Source: Tupaia tana
Taxonomy: Eukaryota > Chordata > Mammalia > Scandentia > Tupaiidae
NCBI GenBank assembly: GCA_026018925.1
Contig: JAKSZU010000029.1
Span: 11,011,378 to 11,075,377 of the forward strand
DNA length: 64,000 bases
Reading direction: 5' to 3'
Shown here: positions 30,661-41,434 of the stretch, piece after piece
Layout of the letters: each line of letters opens with the position of its first letter
How positions within the stretch are numbered: the first letter of the stretch is position 1
Notes under the pieces: generated by a model
What the model saw: only the letters and a program-made list of their open reading frames with translations
What the model was told of the DNA's origin: nothing
Databases searched by the model: none
Translations under genes and position numbers: made by a program

Positions 30661-31015
30661 AAAAAATATTTCCCTATGAACTGTTATTACTTTCTAGATT
30701 AAAGGATATCTCTGATATTAAGATCGGGCTATAAATATAGCAACAGCTGAAGAAAATGTAAATGCTCCAAAAGCAAAAAGTGAACACTTTCCTGCACAAG
30801 GGGAAGGGAAAGTTTATAGCATGGCTTACTGAATATTTTAAGCCCACTGTTGAGTCTTACTGTTCAGGAAAAGAAAAAAGATCCCTTTCAAATTATAGTT
30901 CATACAAAGTGCAGCTGATCACCCAACAACCCTGATGACATACAAAGAGATTGTTACTCTCATGCCTGCTTATGTAGTCCAGAGTCAAGGACTTTTGACT
31001 TTCACATCTTACTAT
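30661..31015. other. Unassigned stretch
   Basis: About 355 bp; nothing recognised. Confidence 0.4.
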
Positions 31016-31030
31016 TTAAGAAATATCATT

Positions 31031-31280
31031 GGGACCAGCAGTTAGCATAATGGCTATGTTGCTGGACTCCCACGTAGTCGACCGCGGTTCGCGTCCCAGA
31101 CCCGGAGGCTTAAAACTCATGCCAGGCGAGTGTGCGTGCGTGCCCATGATCCCAAGAGGAGAATGGAGGAGAAGGGATTGAGGCGTGGCCATCCTCCCTG
31201 GGGGCTGATTTCTCATTTTCTATCTCTCTTGTCTCTCTCTGTCTTTCTGGCAAGCGCACGCGCCCTATGACAAAAAAAAA
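31031..31280 (+). mobile_element. tRNA-derived SINE, family A
   Basis: TGGGACCAGCAGTTAGCATA to CGCCCTATGACAAAAAAAAA; flanks AGAAATATCATTG / AGAAAGATATAATTG. Confidence 0.9.
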
Positions 31281-31297
31281 GAAAGATATAATTGACG

Positions 31298-31523
31298 GGA
31301 CCAGCAGGTGGAGTGGTGGTTAAGGCAGCTGGACTCCCACATGGCCAACTATAGTTCAAGTCCTGGACCCAGTGTACACAAGGCACATATACACAAATGC
31401 CCAAAATCCCAAGAGGAGGAGGGAGGAAAAGGCCATCTCCCCTTGGGGCATGACTCCTCACTTTCTCTGTCTCTAGTGTGTACCCACACCCTATGGCAAA
31501 AACCTAAATAAATAAATAAATAT
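31298..31523 (+). mobile_element. tRNA-derived SINE, group C
   Basis: GGACCAGCAGGTGGAGTGGT head with a body reduced to GAGGAGGGAGGAAAAGGCCA and a (AAAT)n tail. Confidence 0.85.
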
Positions 31524-32121
31524 TCATAAGGCTATATCTGCCATAGACAGTGATTTTGTTGATGTAATGGGACAAATTAAATTGAAAATACTGGAGATAT
31601 CTAGAATTCAGCATTCGAGATGCTATTAACAACATTTAAGATTCATGAGAAGAGGTCAAAATATCAGCATTAATAAAAATTTTAAAGAAACCGATTCCAA
31701 CCCTCATGGAAGATTTTGAGAGGTTCAGGACTACAGTAAAAGAAGTAACTGCAGCTGTGGCAAAAACAGCAGGAGAATTATTAATAGAATGAGAAATGAA
31801 GTCTAAAGATAAGATTGAATTATTGTACTCTCACAGTAAAATCAAGAAATAAGGATTTGCTTCTTATGAATAAGTACAAAAGGTTGTTTCTTGAGAAAAT
31901 ACTTGTGGTGGAAATACTGTGAACACTGTTAACATGACAACAAAGGATTTAGAATTCCATATAAACAGTGATAAAACAGAGACAGGGTTTCAGAGGACTG
32001 ACTTCAATTATGAACCAAGTCCTACTATGAACAAAATGCTATAAAGCAGCATTGTATGCTACAGTGAAATATTTCATGAAAGAATAGATTGATACAGAAA
32101 ACTTGATTTTTTAAATAAATT

Positions 32122-32274
32122 AAATGGTGTGATGGTTAAGGTGCTGGACTCCCAGATGGTCAATCATGGTTCAAGTCCCAGACCTCACAGCTTGCTTTCT
32201 CACTTTCTCTCTCTTTTTCTCTCTGATCAAATAAAAAATAATAAAATCAAATAATTCTTAAAAAAAAAAAAAAA
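32122..32274 (+). mobile_element. tRNA-derived SINE, family B, head truncated
   Basis: Begins within the A-box region (TGGTGTGATGGTTAAGGTGC) and ends TCTGATCAAATAAAAAATAA plus A-tail. Inserted in the Tigger1 fossil between the transposase end and its proline-rich codons. Confidence 0.88.
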
Positions 32275-32433
32275 GGAAAAACTGCCAAAGCCACCTCAAC
32301 CTTTAGCAAGCATCACCCTAATCAGTGAGACAAGATAGAAACCACCAACAAAAATATTCCAACTTCCTGAAGGCTCAAATAGTTGTTAGCATTATTTTAA
32401 CAATAAAGTATTTTTAAATTAAGCTAGGTATAT

Positions 32434-32706
32434 ATATATATATTTTTTTTTTTGGAGAGGTTTTTTGCTATAGGGCGCGTGCGCTCGCCAGACAGACAGA
32501 GAGAGACAGAGAGATAGAAAGCGAGAACTCACCCCCCAGGGGGGATGGTCATGCCGCAATCCCTTCTCCTCCATTCTCCTCTCGGGATCTTGGGCACGCA
32601 CGCACACGCGCCCGGCGTGAGTTGTAAGTCACTGGTCCGAGACGCGAACCGCGGTCGACTACATGGGAGTCCAGCGACATAGCCATTACGCTAACTGCTG
32701 GTTCCC
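32434..32706 (-). mobile_element. tRNA-derived SINE, family A, very young
   Basis: Target duplication AAGCTAGGTATAT at 32,421 and 32,707. Almost consensus throughout, including GGCGCGTGCGCTCGCC and the CCCCCCAGGGGGGAT inverted run, with CpGs still unmutated. Confidence 0.95.
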
Positions 32707-32784
32707 AAGCTAGGTATATTTTTAAAAACATATAACACCACTGTCCACCTACTAAATCACAGTATAATGTAAATGTAACTTTTT

Positions 32785-33039
32785 TTTGGAGAGGTTTTTG
32801 CTATAGGGTGCGTGCATTCGCCAGACAGACAGAGACAGAGAGACAGAAAGCGAGAAATCACCCCCCAGGGGGGATGGCCACGCCACAATCCCTTCTCCTC
32901 CATTCTCCTCTTGGGATCTTGGGCACGCACACACGCACACGCGCCTGGCATGAGTTTAAGCCACCAGGTCTGGGACTCGAACCGCAGTCAACTACGTGGG
33001 AGTCCAGCGACACAGCCATTACACTAGCCGCTGGTCCCA
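32785..33039 (-). mobile_element. tRNA-derived SINE, family A (inner of a pair)
   Basis: Target repeat TAAATGTAACTTTT at 32,770 and 33,040; the same target appears a third time at 33,303 beyond the neighbouring SINE. Confidence 0.93.
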
Positions 33040-33054
33040 TAAATGTAACTTTTT

Positions 33055-33302
33055 CTTAAGAGAAATTTTTGCTGTAGAGTGCATGTGAGCACATGGGAGA
33101 CAGAGAGACAGAAAGTGTGAAGGCAATCACCACGGGAGGATAACCACGCCGCAATCCCTTCTCCTCACTCTTCTCTTGAGATTTTGGGCATACATGCACA
33201 TGTGCCCAGTGTGAGTTTCAAGCTGCAGAGTCAGCAACTCAAATGGTGGTCAGCCATGTGGGAGTCCAGTGCCTTAACCACTGTGCCACATGCTGGCCCC
33301 AG
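33055..33302 (-). mobile_element. tRNA-derived SINE, group A/C (outer of a pair)
   Basis: Older than its neighbour (GCTGTAGAGTGCATGTGAGC, CCATGTGGGAGTCCAGTGCC). It shares the TAAATGTAACTTTT target, so the younger copy went into this one's target duplication. Confidence 0.9.
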
Positions 33303-33540
33303 TAAATGTAACTTTTATATGTACTAGAAAACAAAAAATTTGTGTGACTCACTCTATTCAATATCTGCTTTATTGTAATGATCTAGAAACCAATCCACAT
33401 TATTCTAACGTATGCTGTCTAGATTCAACATAAAATTAATTAAAGTGTTGAAAAAAATAAAATTAAATTAAAAAAAAAAAAACTAATCTGATTCAAAAGT
33501 ACATAAGACAGAATACCCAGGAAGGCAAACACAATATTTT

Positions 33541-33654
33541 TTGGACACCCATGCACGTGTGCCTTATATGATTTTCAAGCCACCAGTTCTGGGACTTGAA
33601 CCATGGTCAACCACAAGGGAGTCCAGCATCTTAACCACCATGTCACCTACTGGC
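33541..33654 (-). mobile_element. tRNA-derived SINE fragment, tRNA half only
   Basis: Starts inside the body (TTTTTGGACACCCATGCACG) and keeps the B-box complement (TTGAACCATGGTCAACC) and head complement. Confidence 0.75.
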
Positions 33655-33708
33655 CTGGGTCTATATAATACAAAAGAACAAAATTACAAGATTAAAACTG
33701 ACATCAAG

Positions 33709-34050
33709 GGCGAGCAGTTGGCATGATGGTTAAGGTGGTGAATCCCACATGGCTGACTCTGTGGTTCAAGTGCTAAATCCCACCTGGCTAACTCTGTGGT
33801 TTGAGTGCCAGATCCCACATGGCTAAATCTCTGGTTCAAGTCTCAGACTCACATGGCCTGAAAAATCAAGTCCTAGACTTGGATGTCCTAAAAAACATGC
33901 TGTGTGTGTGCATTCCCAAAATCCCAAAAGAAAAATGGAGGAGAAGGGATTGCATCCTTCTGGAGGATGATTTCTTATTTCTCTCTCCCTGTCTCTCACC
34001 AACAAGCACATATACCCTATGGCAAAGAAACAAACAAAAACACTAAATAA
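33709..34050 (+). mobile_element. tRNA-derived SINE with triplicated B-box region
   Basis: Flanked by ACTGACATCAAG (33,697) and GCTGACATCAAG (34,054), so it is one insertion. Within it a unit of about 45 bp, from AATCCCACATGGCTGACTCT through GGTTCAAGTGC, occurs three times at about 33,750-33,850. That gives three B-box-like motifs: GGTTCAAGTGC, GGTTTGAGTGC, GGTTCAAGTCT. The 3' half is normal, so the copy is about 90 bp too long. Confidence 0.85.
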
Positions 34051-34104
34051 AAAGCTGACATCAAGACTTGCTATGAAACTACAGTAATCTTGAATTAGGT
34101 TTTC

Positions 34105-34347
34105 TTTTTTTAAAATTGTGCCAGAAGACATGTACTCACCAGAAAGAGAGAAGGAGATGGAGAAAGCATCACACATGGGCATTGGTCACACTGCAATCTC
34201 CTCTCCATTTGTCCCTTCTTTTAGGATTTTGGGCTCACACACACATACATCTAGTGTATCTCCCAAAATGCTGAATTCATAATTTAGCCACATAATTGAC
34301 CATGTGGTATCCAGCACCTTTAACAACTAGTAGGTCATGGGTTGGCC
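34105..34347 (-). mobile_element. tRNA-derived SINE, group C (old)
   Basis: GTGCCAGAAGACATGTACTC left; AACAACTAGTAGGTCATGGG and TTGGCCC right. Confidence 0.7.
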
Positions 34348-34369
34348 CAACAGTAAGGTACCTTCCAAG

Positions 34370-35900
34370 AACAGACAGAACAATAACAGAGAACAGAAAA
34401 TCAACAGAACAGAAAAAAATCAATACAAATACAGTCAAATTATGTTTCACAAAGAAGCAAAGACAAATTCAATAGAGAAAGTATAGTCTTCCCCACAATG
34501 TGGCTGGAACACCTGTATACCACATGCAAAGAAGTAAATTAGACACACACCATGCAACTTTCATGAAATTAACGGAACCTGGGAACGCAAAATTCAGTAT
34601 TTCTAAAAAATGACTGGAGAAACTCTAGATGACTCCACATTTAGCAAAGAGGTTTCAGATGCACAACAGTAGGACACACATAATAAAACTGATAAAGTGG
34701 ACTTCATTGATAGAATTTTTGGCTTTGTGAAAGACACTGTTAAGAGAATAAAGACATATCACAGACTAGGTCAAAATATGTGAAAACACATACCAAAAGT
34801 ATACAAGTAACTATTAACACTAAGAAAAAATTGTAAAATACACAAAAAATTTTGGAAAGACACCTCACCCAAGATACATGTGTAACAAATTAACATAAAA
34901 AAAGATGCTCAATTACTTTGTCATTACAAAACTGCAATGAGATACCATCATTTACCTTGTAGAGTGGTTAAAGCCCAAATGACATCAAACACTGTCAAAA
35001 ATGTAGTATGGGATCTCTCGTTCACTGTAAGCATGAATGGAAGTTATGTTAATACAATTTGGCATGTCCTTCAAAGGACATGTCTCACCATTATTCTCTA
35101 GCGAATTACCCAAATGAGTTAAAAACTGATATCCACATAAAAGTTTTTATACAAATGTTTATAACAGCCGTGGGATCAGCAGTTAGCATAACGGCTATGT
35201 TGCTGGACTCCCATGTAGTCAACTGCAGTTCGAGTCCTGGACCCGGCGGTTTAAACTCACGCCACGCGGGTGTGTGTGCGTGCCCAAGATCCCAAGGAGG
35301 AGAATAGAGGAGAAGGGATTGCGGTGTGGCCAGCCCCCCTGGGGGGTGATTTCTCGCTTTCTGTCTTTCTGGTGAGCACATGCGCCCTATAGCAAAAACC
35401 TCTCCAAAAAAGGAAAAAGAAACATGTTTATAACAGCTTTATTCATAACTGTTAAAATGAGAAGCAACCAAGATGCATCTTTCAATTTGGTAAAGGAATA
35501 AACAAACTGTAGTGCACCCTTACAATACAGTATTAGTTAATGATAAAATATCAGCCATAAGTTGCAAATAGACAAGACATTAAACGTCTACTGCTAAGTG
35601 AGAGAAACCAGTGAAATAAAATGTCTACGTATCGTATGATTTCAAAAGACACAACTATACCCATAAAAAAAATGAGTGGTTGCCAGGATTTAGGGGGAGG
35701 AGGCAATGGAATACTGGAAAAGGAAGAATGATAAGTAGGTGAAACACAGGGGATTTTTAGGACAAGGACAGTATTTTGTGTGATACTGTGGTGGTGGATA
35801 TATCACACATTCATTTGTCAGAATACATATAATTGTACAACACAGTGCAAAATAATTTAAGTTATACATTTTTATCATCATCAAATGTAATATATTCATG
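34370..35900 (+). mobile_element. Old L1, C-terminal ORF2 plus 3' UTR
   Basis: Motifs run in L1 order: CACAAAGAAGCAAAGACAAA, ATGTGGCTGGAACACC, TGGACTTCATTGATAGAAT, AACTGCAATGAGATACCATC, TATAACAGCTTTATTCATAA, GGTTGCCAGGATTTAGGGGG. Many stops; no functional frame. A young SINE splits it. Confidence 0.8.
35169..35423 (+). mobile_element. tRNA-derived SINE, family A
   Basis: Target duplication ATGTTTATAACAGC at 35,155 and 35,424, inside the L1. Confidence 0.95.
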
Positions 35901-35964
35901 TGTTATTTAAGGACTTTGGTCAACCATGAATCACATACACAGTAGTGGTCCCTTAAGAGTGTAT

Positions 35965-36147
35965 TGGGGGATCAGCAGGTAGCGTGCTGGTTAAGGTGCT
36001 GGACACTCCCATGTGGCCAATGACAACTCGAGTCCCAGACCTGGTGGATTGCTTTCTCACTCCTCACTCCACATATGTCTATGTTTCTCTCTGGCCAAAT
36101 TAAAAAAATTAATGAATAAATAAAATTAAATAAATAATTTTTAAAAA
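35965..36147 (+). mobile_element. tRNA-derived SINE, family B (first of a trio)
   Basis: GGGATCAGCAGGTAGCGTGC to TTCTCTCTGGCCAAATTAAA. Target AAGAGTGTAT lies on the left (35,955) and again at the right junction (36,147). Confidence 0.92.
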
Positions 36148-36158
36148 GAGTGTATCAG

Positions 36159-36412
36159 GGGACCAGCAAATGGTGTAATCATTGCATCACTGTACTCCCA
36201 CATGGCTGATCGTAGTTCAAATCCCAGACCCAATGGCTTGAAACTCATTCCAGGCACAAGTGAGTGCACATCCAAAATCCTGAGAGGAGAGTGGAGAAGA
36301 GATTGTGAAATGGCCACCCCACCCCATTGTTTTCTGTCTTTCTGTCTCTCTCCAAAGAGCACATGCCCCCTATAGTGAAAAATCTCTCTTCAAAAATAAA
36401 TAAATAAATAAA
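36159..36412 (+). mobile_element. tRNA-derived SINE, family A (second of a trio)
   Basis: GGGACCAGCAAATGGTGTAA to ATCTCTCTTCAAAAATAAAT. Flanked by GAGTGTATCAG on the left and AGATTGTATCAG on the right. Confidence 0.9.
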
Positions 36413-36426
36413 TAAGATTGTATCAG

Positions 36427-36672
36427 AAGACCAGTAGGTGGTATGATAGTAAAAGTCACTGAATGGTGTATAGCCAACTCTGGTTTGAGTACCAAACCTG
36501 ATAGCCTGAAAAACATGCCAAGCGTGTGCATGTGCCCACCAGAAATTTCTAGGATGTAGGAGAACAGATTGCAGCATGTCCATCCCCCCCACCCCGGGGG
36601 TATTTCTCACTTTTTTCCCTCTCTTTGGTGAGTGCACATTCTCTTTGTCAAAAAAAAAAAAAATCTTAAAAA
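36427..36672 (+). mobile_element. tRNA-derived SINE, group C (third of a trio)
   Basis: AAGACCAGTAGGTGGTATGA to CATTCTCTTTGTCAAAAAAA. Followed by a fourth version of the target (AATTATATCAGA). Confidence 0.85.
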
Positions 36673-36943
36673 AATTATATCAGATAGCTTAGGTGCGTAG
36701 GCTACAACATCTGGGTGTAAACACACTGTTTTCTTAATTACAAAATTACCTAATGATGCATTCCTGAGAATATATACCCACTGTTAAATTATGTATAATT
36801 GAATATTAATTCATCAACTGTAACAAATACTAATTCAAGATATGAAAATTATGAAAAACTTGACCTGGGAAGAGGAATATGGAAACACTGCTACTAGCTG
36901 CTCAATTTTTCTGTAAAACTGCTCTGAAAAGTAAAATCTTATC

Positions 36944-37197
36944 TTTTTGACAGATTTTTGCTATTAGAGTGTATGCACTCACCAGAGAGACAGAGACATA
37001 GAAACAGAAAGTGAGAAATCACCCCTCTAGGGGGGGATGGCCATGCTGTAATCCCTTCTCTCTTCTATTCTTCTCTTGGGATTTTGGACACACACACACA
37101 CATGCCCGGCATGAGTTTCAAGCCACTGAGTCTGGGACTCAAACTGTGCTCTGCCATGTGGGAGTCCAGTAACATACCATTATGTCATCGGCTGGTT
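36944..37197 (-). mobile_element. tRNA-derived SINE, family A
   Basis: CAGATTTTTGCTATTAGAGT left; TGTCATCGGCTGGTTCT right; a CA run sits in the body. Confidence 0.88.
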
Positions 37198-37213
37198 CTT
37201 AGAATCTATTTTT

Positions 37214-37231
37214 AAGAAGCTAAGAAACTAT
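37214..37231. repeat. Left target-site duplication of half-LINE 2
   Basis: AAGAAGCTAAGAAACTAT; the right copy at 42,760-42,777 is AAGAAGCTAACGAACTAT (two differences in 18). Confidence 0.8.
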
Positions 37232-38034
37232 TGAATGATGAACACAACTGTTCTGCTCTGTTCTTGCCTTCGTGGTGTGTCAATTTAGGACTCAGTAAGA
37301 CCTGGACCAGAACTGATCCTTGCCCTAGGACCTCTAAACTTCCTTACTGTGGTTGCTGGCACTTGATGGCTGGGCTTAGGAAGAAGCAGTGTGCCGCAGC
37401 TGAGAACTAGTGTGTTAAGGGAATAAAATAAATGATTGTCTACTGATAATTCAGCCTCCAACCCCCAGTCTCAAGTGGTAGGATGCTCCCTGTATCCTTT
37501 TCTCTCTGCCTTCTCATTTTTTGGTACATCTTTTTTTTTTAATTAATTTTTAAGGTATTCTTTTGGCATTCAGATACTTCTTTATCTTGCTGATAATCCC
37601 CATTCCCCCCCTCATTTAGGAGAGGAAAGGGGCAGGCCTTCAGAAAAAGACTCCTCCACTCAAGCTGAGAACTAGTGCTTAAATGTAGTGCTTGGGGTGC
37701 TGTTTTCATTTTTTGCTTTAAAAAAAAAATTGTTTGCTTCTTTTTTGTTCCCTCTTTTTCTCTCTTTCTCTCTTTTTTTCTTCCTTCCTTTTTATTTTAC
37801 CTTATCACTTTGCTGCCCAGTCTCCATGCACTGAGTGTCTAGACAAATCTAAGGGAACCATAGCCAAACATCCAAATACTATTAGGGTCAACATATTCCT
37901 CAATACCCACTGAATCTGCAGCACAAGGGGATAAAAACAGAATGGCAAAGAGATTGCAGATCACCTTCTCCTGCACGCTCCTGAACACTCAGATTAAACT
38001 TCTAGAAATTAGGAAGAAATGTATAACCCATCAG

Positions 38035-39235
38035 ATGACTAGAAATCACCAAAAAGGCACAAGAAATATGAGAAACCAAGATAATACCTCTCCCCCAAGG
38101 GAAAATAATAACTCCTCTTCATCCACAGACAATACAAAGGAACTCATGGAAATGTTTGATAAAGAATTTAGAAAATTCATAGTGATGGGACCAGCAGTCA
38201 GTGTAATGGCTATGTCACTGGACTCCCATGCAATTGGCCATGATTCGAGTCCCAGACCCAGTGGATTAACCTCACGCCAGGCATGGGTGTGTGCGTACTC
38301 AAGATCCTGAGAGGAGAATGGAGGAGAAAAGATTGTGGTGTGACCATTCCCCCTGGAGGGTGATTTTTCACTTTCTGTCTCTCTGTCTCTCTCCGTCTTT
38401 CTGGCAAACAAGTGCACCCTATAGCAAAAACTTCTCAAAAAAAAAAAAGAAAAAAGGAAAAAAGAGAGAGAGAGAATTCATAGTGACAAAGTTAACAGAG
38501 ATGCAAGAGAACAGACAATGAACTCTAGAAGAGGCAAAAGAATAGAGCCGAGGAGTTCCAGGGGGTGAGGAAGTTATTGCACGATCTGAAAGAGGAAATA
38601 CACACCATAAAAAGAACTGTTAGAGATGAAGGCTGTAATATAGGAAATGAAAACCTCCCTTGAAAGTATTAAAAGCAGACCAGGTCATAAAGAAAATTGA
38701 ATCTCAGATGTAGAAGACAGAATTACTGGCTTATAAAAGTCCACTACAAAGACTGAGAAAATTGCCCCAAAATATGAGAATCATATATGAGAAATACTAG
38801 ATACCATCAAACATCCAAACATCCTGATAATCAGTACCCCAGAAAGTGAAGAGACTAATAAGGGCACTGATAATCTATTCCATAAAATCCTGGAAGCAAA
38901 CTTTCCAAATCTACACAGGCATTCAAAGATCCAGACCCAAGAAATACAAGGGACCCCAAATAGAATCAACCCAAAAAGATCTTCTCCCAGACATGTTATA
39001 GCCAGATTGACCAAAACCACAGACAAAGACCAGGTACTCAGACTGGCAAGAGAGAAATGACAAGTTACCTACAAAGGATATCCTTTCAGGCTAACAGTAG
39101 ACCTCTCATCAGAAACAATGCAAGCAAGGAAAGAACGGAAAAATATATTCAGATAAACAAAACCTGAAAGAATTTACTGACATCAGACCAGATCTCCAAG
39201 ACGTTCCAAAGGGAGTGCTATATCAAGAAAACTAA
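38035..39235 (+). pseudogene. Decayed ORF1 of half-LINE 2
   Basis: Aligns with the intact ORF1 from ATGACTAGAAATCACC to the stop after the TATCAAGAAAAC codons. It has a SINE inserted after about residue 50, scattered stops and frameshifts, and a deletion of roughly 95 bp in the C-terminal domain (the FQPRI region is gone). The segment ATACAAGGGACCCCAAATAG (QGTPNR) and LTKTTDKDQ are still readable. Confidence 0.85.
38186..38474 (+). mobile_element. tRNA-derived SINE, family A, inside ORF1 remnant
   Basis: Target duplication AATTCATAGTGA at 38,174 and 38,475. The A-tail has drifted into AG repeats. Confidence 0.94.
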
Positions 39236-39318
39236 AGCCAGACACACAGAAATAAGAGTTAAAAAGTACCTAAGAAAAGAGTCAGCTTAATGATAGGGAC
39301 AAGTCCAGAGTTGAATAT

Positions 39319-39940
39319 TGTCGGCGTCCACCCCCAGGCTCAGCGCTACTATGGAAGAAGCAGAAAAAATGAGACAAAAGATAGAGTAGAAACGGACACA
39401 GGCAGCCTGAGCCTAGTTAGCCCAAGCAACTTGTGTCCCCCCAGATGAACTGGACGTCTTTATTTATAGAACAAGGAGACATTACACATGTATGTTTTAC
39501 GACACTTCATACATTGGTTGCCAGGTTACAGACAATAAGAAGCAGTTAACAAATCTATGAGGGCTTAGTCACACCAGGCCAGGTGTATTCCTTGGTGATA
39601 ATCCCATCAAGAGAAAATCTCATCTTCCTTTCTAATGCAAAGAACTAGCTGTTAGGTGTGGGGAAGGAGCTAAAGATCTTCTCACACCACCACACCCAGA
39701 GTAGGCTAAGGAACCTTTCAGATGCAGAGCAGGGATTGGATTTTGCCAAGATGTTTCTTGAAGTCTATCACATGTGTCTGTTGGAACGCCCCTAGCAATT
39801 TCCACCCTTGCTGTCTGCAGCCAAGGTCAAGGAAAGACAAGTTACAAGGTTCTGCCAAACCCCAAAAGAGCATGTGGTGTTTGCTCAGAGCATGTCCCCA
39901 CACCTCAGACTCTCTCTCTTAAACGTGTCCCCATAGAACA
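39319..39940 (-). mobile_element. Solo LTR, probably class II (ERVK-like)
   Basis: About 620 bp with TGT...ACA ends in the minus orientation. TATAAATAAAG near 39,460 combines a TATA-like and a polyadenylation-like motif, followed by a pyrimidine-rich end. No internal retroviral genes are next to it, so it is a solo LTR. It lies in the 3' region of half-LINE 2 and is therefore younger than that element. Clear target repeats were not seen. Confidence 0.65.
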
Positions 39941-40009
39941 TTATCTTCCAGAATTTAAACGCAAAGCTCAGACCACAAAAGTAGTTAGTATAAGTACATG
40001 AGACTGAGC

Positions 40010-40834
40010 TGATGAAATAGAATTTTATGACTTTTAACTAAAACAATACTGATCTTTTTCTATGCTTTGTACTCCAGATATAAGGATTTTTGTCTACTCT
40101 TGAATTGTCAACAGATTCATGGAATTCTCTTACACTGCTGGTGGGAATGTAAATTGGTCCAGTCACTGTGGAGAAGAATTTGGAGATTCCTCAAAAATCT
40201 ACAAATAGAACTACCACATGATCCAGCAATCCCACTCCTTGATATCTACCCAAAGGACAGAATAATTCTTAATCAGAAAAGTGCTTGCATATTGATGTTC
40301 ATTGCAGCACTATTCACAATTACTAAGACATGGAACCAGCCCAAATGCCCATGAACAGATGAATGGATTGAAAAACTGTGGCACATATACTCTATGGAAT
40401 ACTATTCAGCCATTAAAAACAACAACAACAACAAAACCCTGACTTTTGACAGAAAGTGGAAGAATATGGAAGATTTACTGCTGAGTGAAGCAAATCAGGC
40501 TATGAAGGAGAGACACGGTATGTCCCCACTCAATATATACCAAGTGTCCTCACTCTATGACTGGAACTGATTGACTAAGAGATTTAGAGGCATAGTGAAT
40601 GGATGTGAATACCAGATACAGTGTGTGTGAAAGACTAGAGTCTAAGGAAGGATATTTGGAAGAAAAATAGAGAGGCAAAGCATTGATGGGACAAAGAAAT
40701 GTATTGTCTGTTGGGGATAATTTTATAGTTTTATCAACTGGACTAGGGAGAAATGTTCACACATTAAAATATTCACTTTGAAAGCTAAATAATGTGATTG
40801 AATGTATAAAAGAAAATGAAATTTTAAAAAACAG
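40010..40834 (+). mobile_element. L1 3' end with readable ORF2 C-terminus
   Basis: 40,067-40,560 reads [20 protein letters not shown], then [45 protein letters not shown]. This is the L1 ORF2p C-terminal segment, close to human. One in-frame stop follows KCP. The 3' UTR after it matches the one at 16.3 kb and is unlike the half-LINE 3' region. It is inserted into half-LINE 2. Confidence 0.88.
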
Positions 40835-41090
40835 TGGAACCAGCAGTTAGCGTAATGGCTATGTTGCTGGACTCCCACGTAGTCGACCGCGGTTTGAGTC
40901 CCAGACCCGGTGGCTTAAAACTCACGCCGGGTGCGTGTGCATGCGTGCCCAAGATCCCGAGAGGAGAATGGAGAAGGGATTGCGGCATGACCATCCCCCC
41001 CAGGGGGTAATTTCTCACTTTCTGTCTCTCTGTCTCTCTCTATCTGGCGAGCGCATGCGCCCTATAGCAAAAACCTCTCCAAAAAAACCC
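40835..41090 (+). mobile_element. tRNA-derived SINE, family A, near consensus
   Basis: GGAACCAGCAGTTAGCGTAA to GCAAAAACCTCTCC, placed exactly at the L1 A-rich end. Confidence 0.93.
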
Positions 41091-41161
41091 AATTTTTTAA
41101 ATAGTAAAATTTTTTAAAAAGATGAATGAAAAAAATTCAATTAAAAAAAGATAAAATGATG

Positions 41162-41419
41162 GGACCAGCAGTTAGCGTAATGGCTATGTCACTGAACTCC
41201 CATGTAGCTGACCATGGTTTGAGCTCCAGAACCGGTAGCTTAAACTCACGCTGGGGGCATATGCATGCGTGCCCAAGATCCTGAGAGGAGAATGGAGGAG
41301 AAGGGATTGCAGCATGGCCATCCCCTCGGGGGGTGATTTCTTGCTTTCTCTCTGTCTCTGTCTGTCTTTTTGGCGAGCGCATGTGCCCTATAGCAAAAAC
41401 CTCTACAAAAAAAAAAAAA
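41162..41419 (+). mobile_element. tRNA-derived SINE, family A
   Basis: Target duplication AAAGATAAAATGATG at 41,147 and 41,420. Confidence 0.95.
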
Positions 41420-41434
41420 AAAGATAAAATGATG

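Larger units (their letters stand above)
31528..33417 (+). mobile_element. Tigger1-type DNA transposon fossil
   Basis: Matches the 3' part of the Tigger1 (pogo group) transposon: GCCATAGACAGTGATT, ATTCATGAGAAGAGGTCAAA, TCATGGAAGATTTTGAGAGG, GACAACAAAGGATTTAGAAT, CAATAAAGTATTTTTAAATT and the terminal repeat region ending GTATGCTGTCTAG. The transposase frame has several stops. Four SINEs are inserted in it and the 5' part is missing. Confidence 0.85.
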
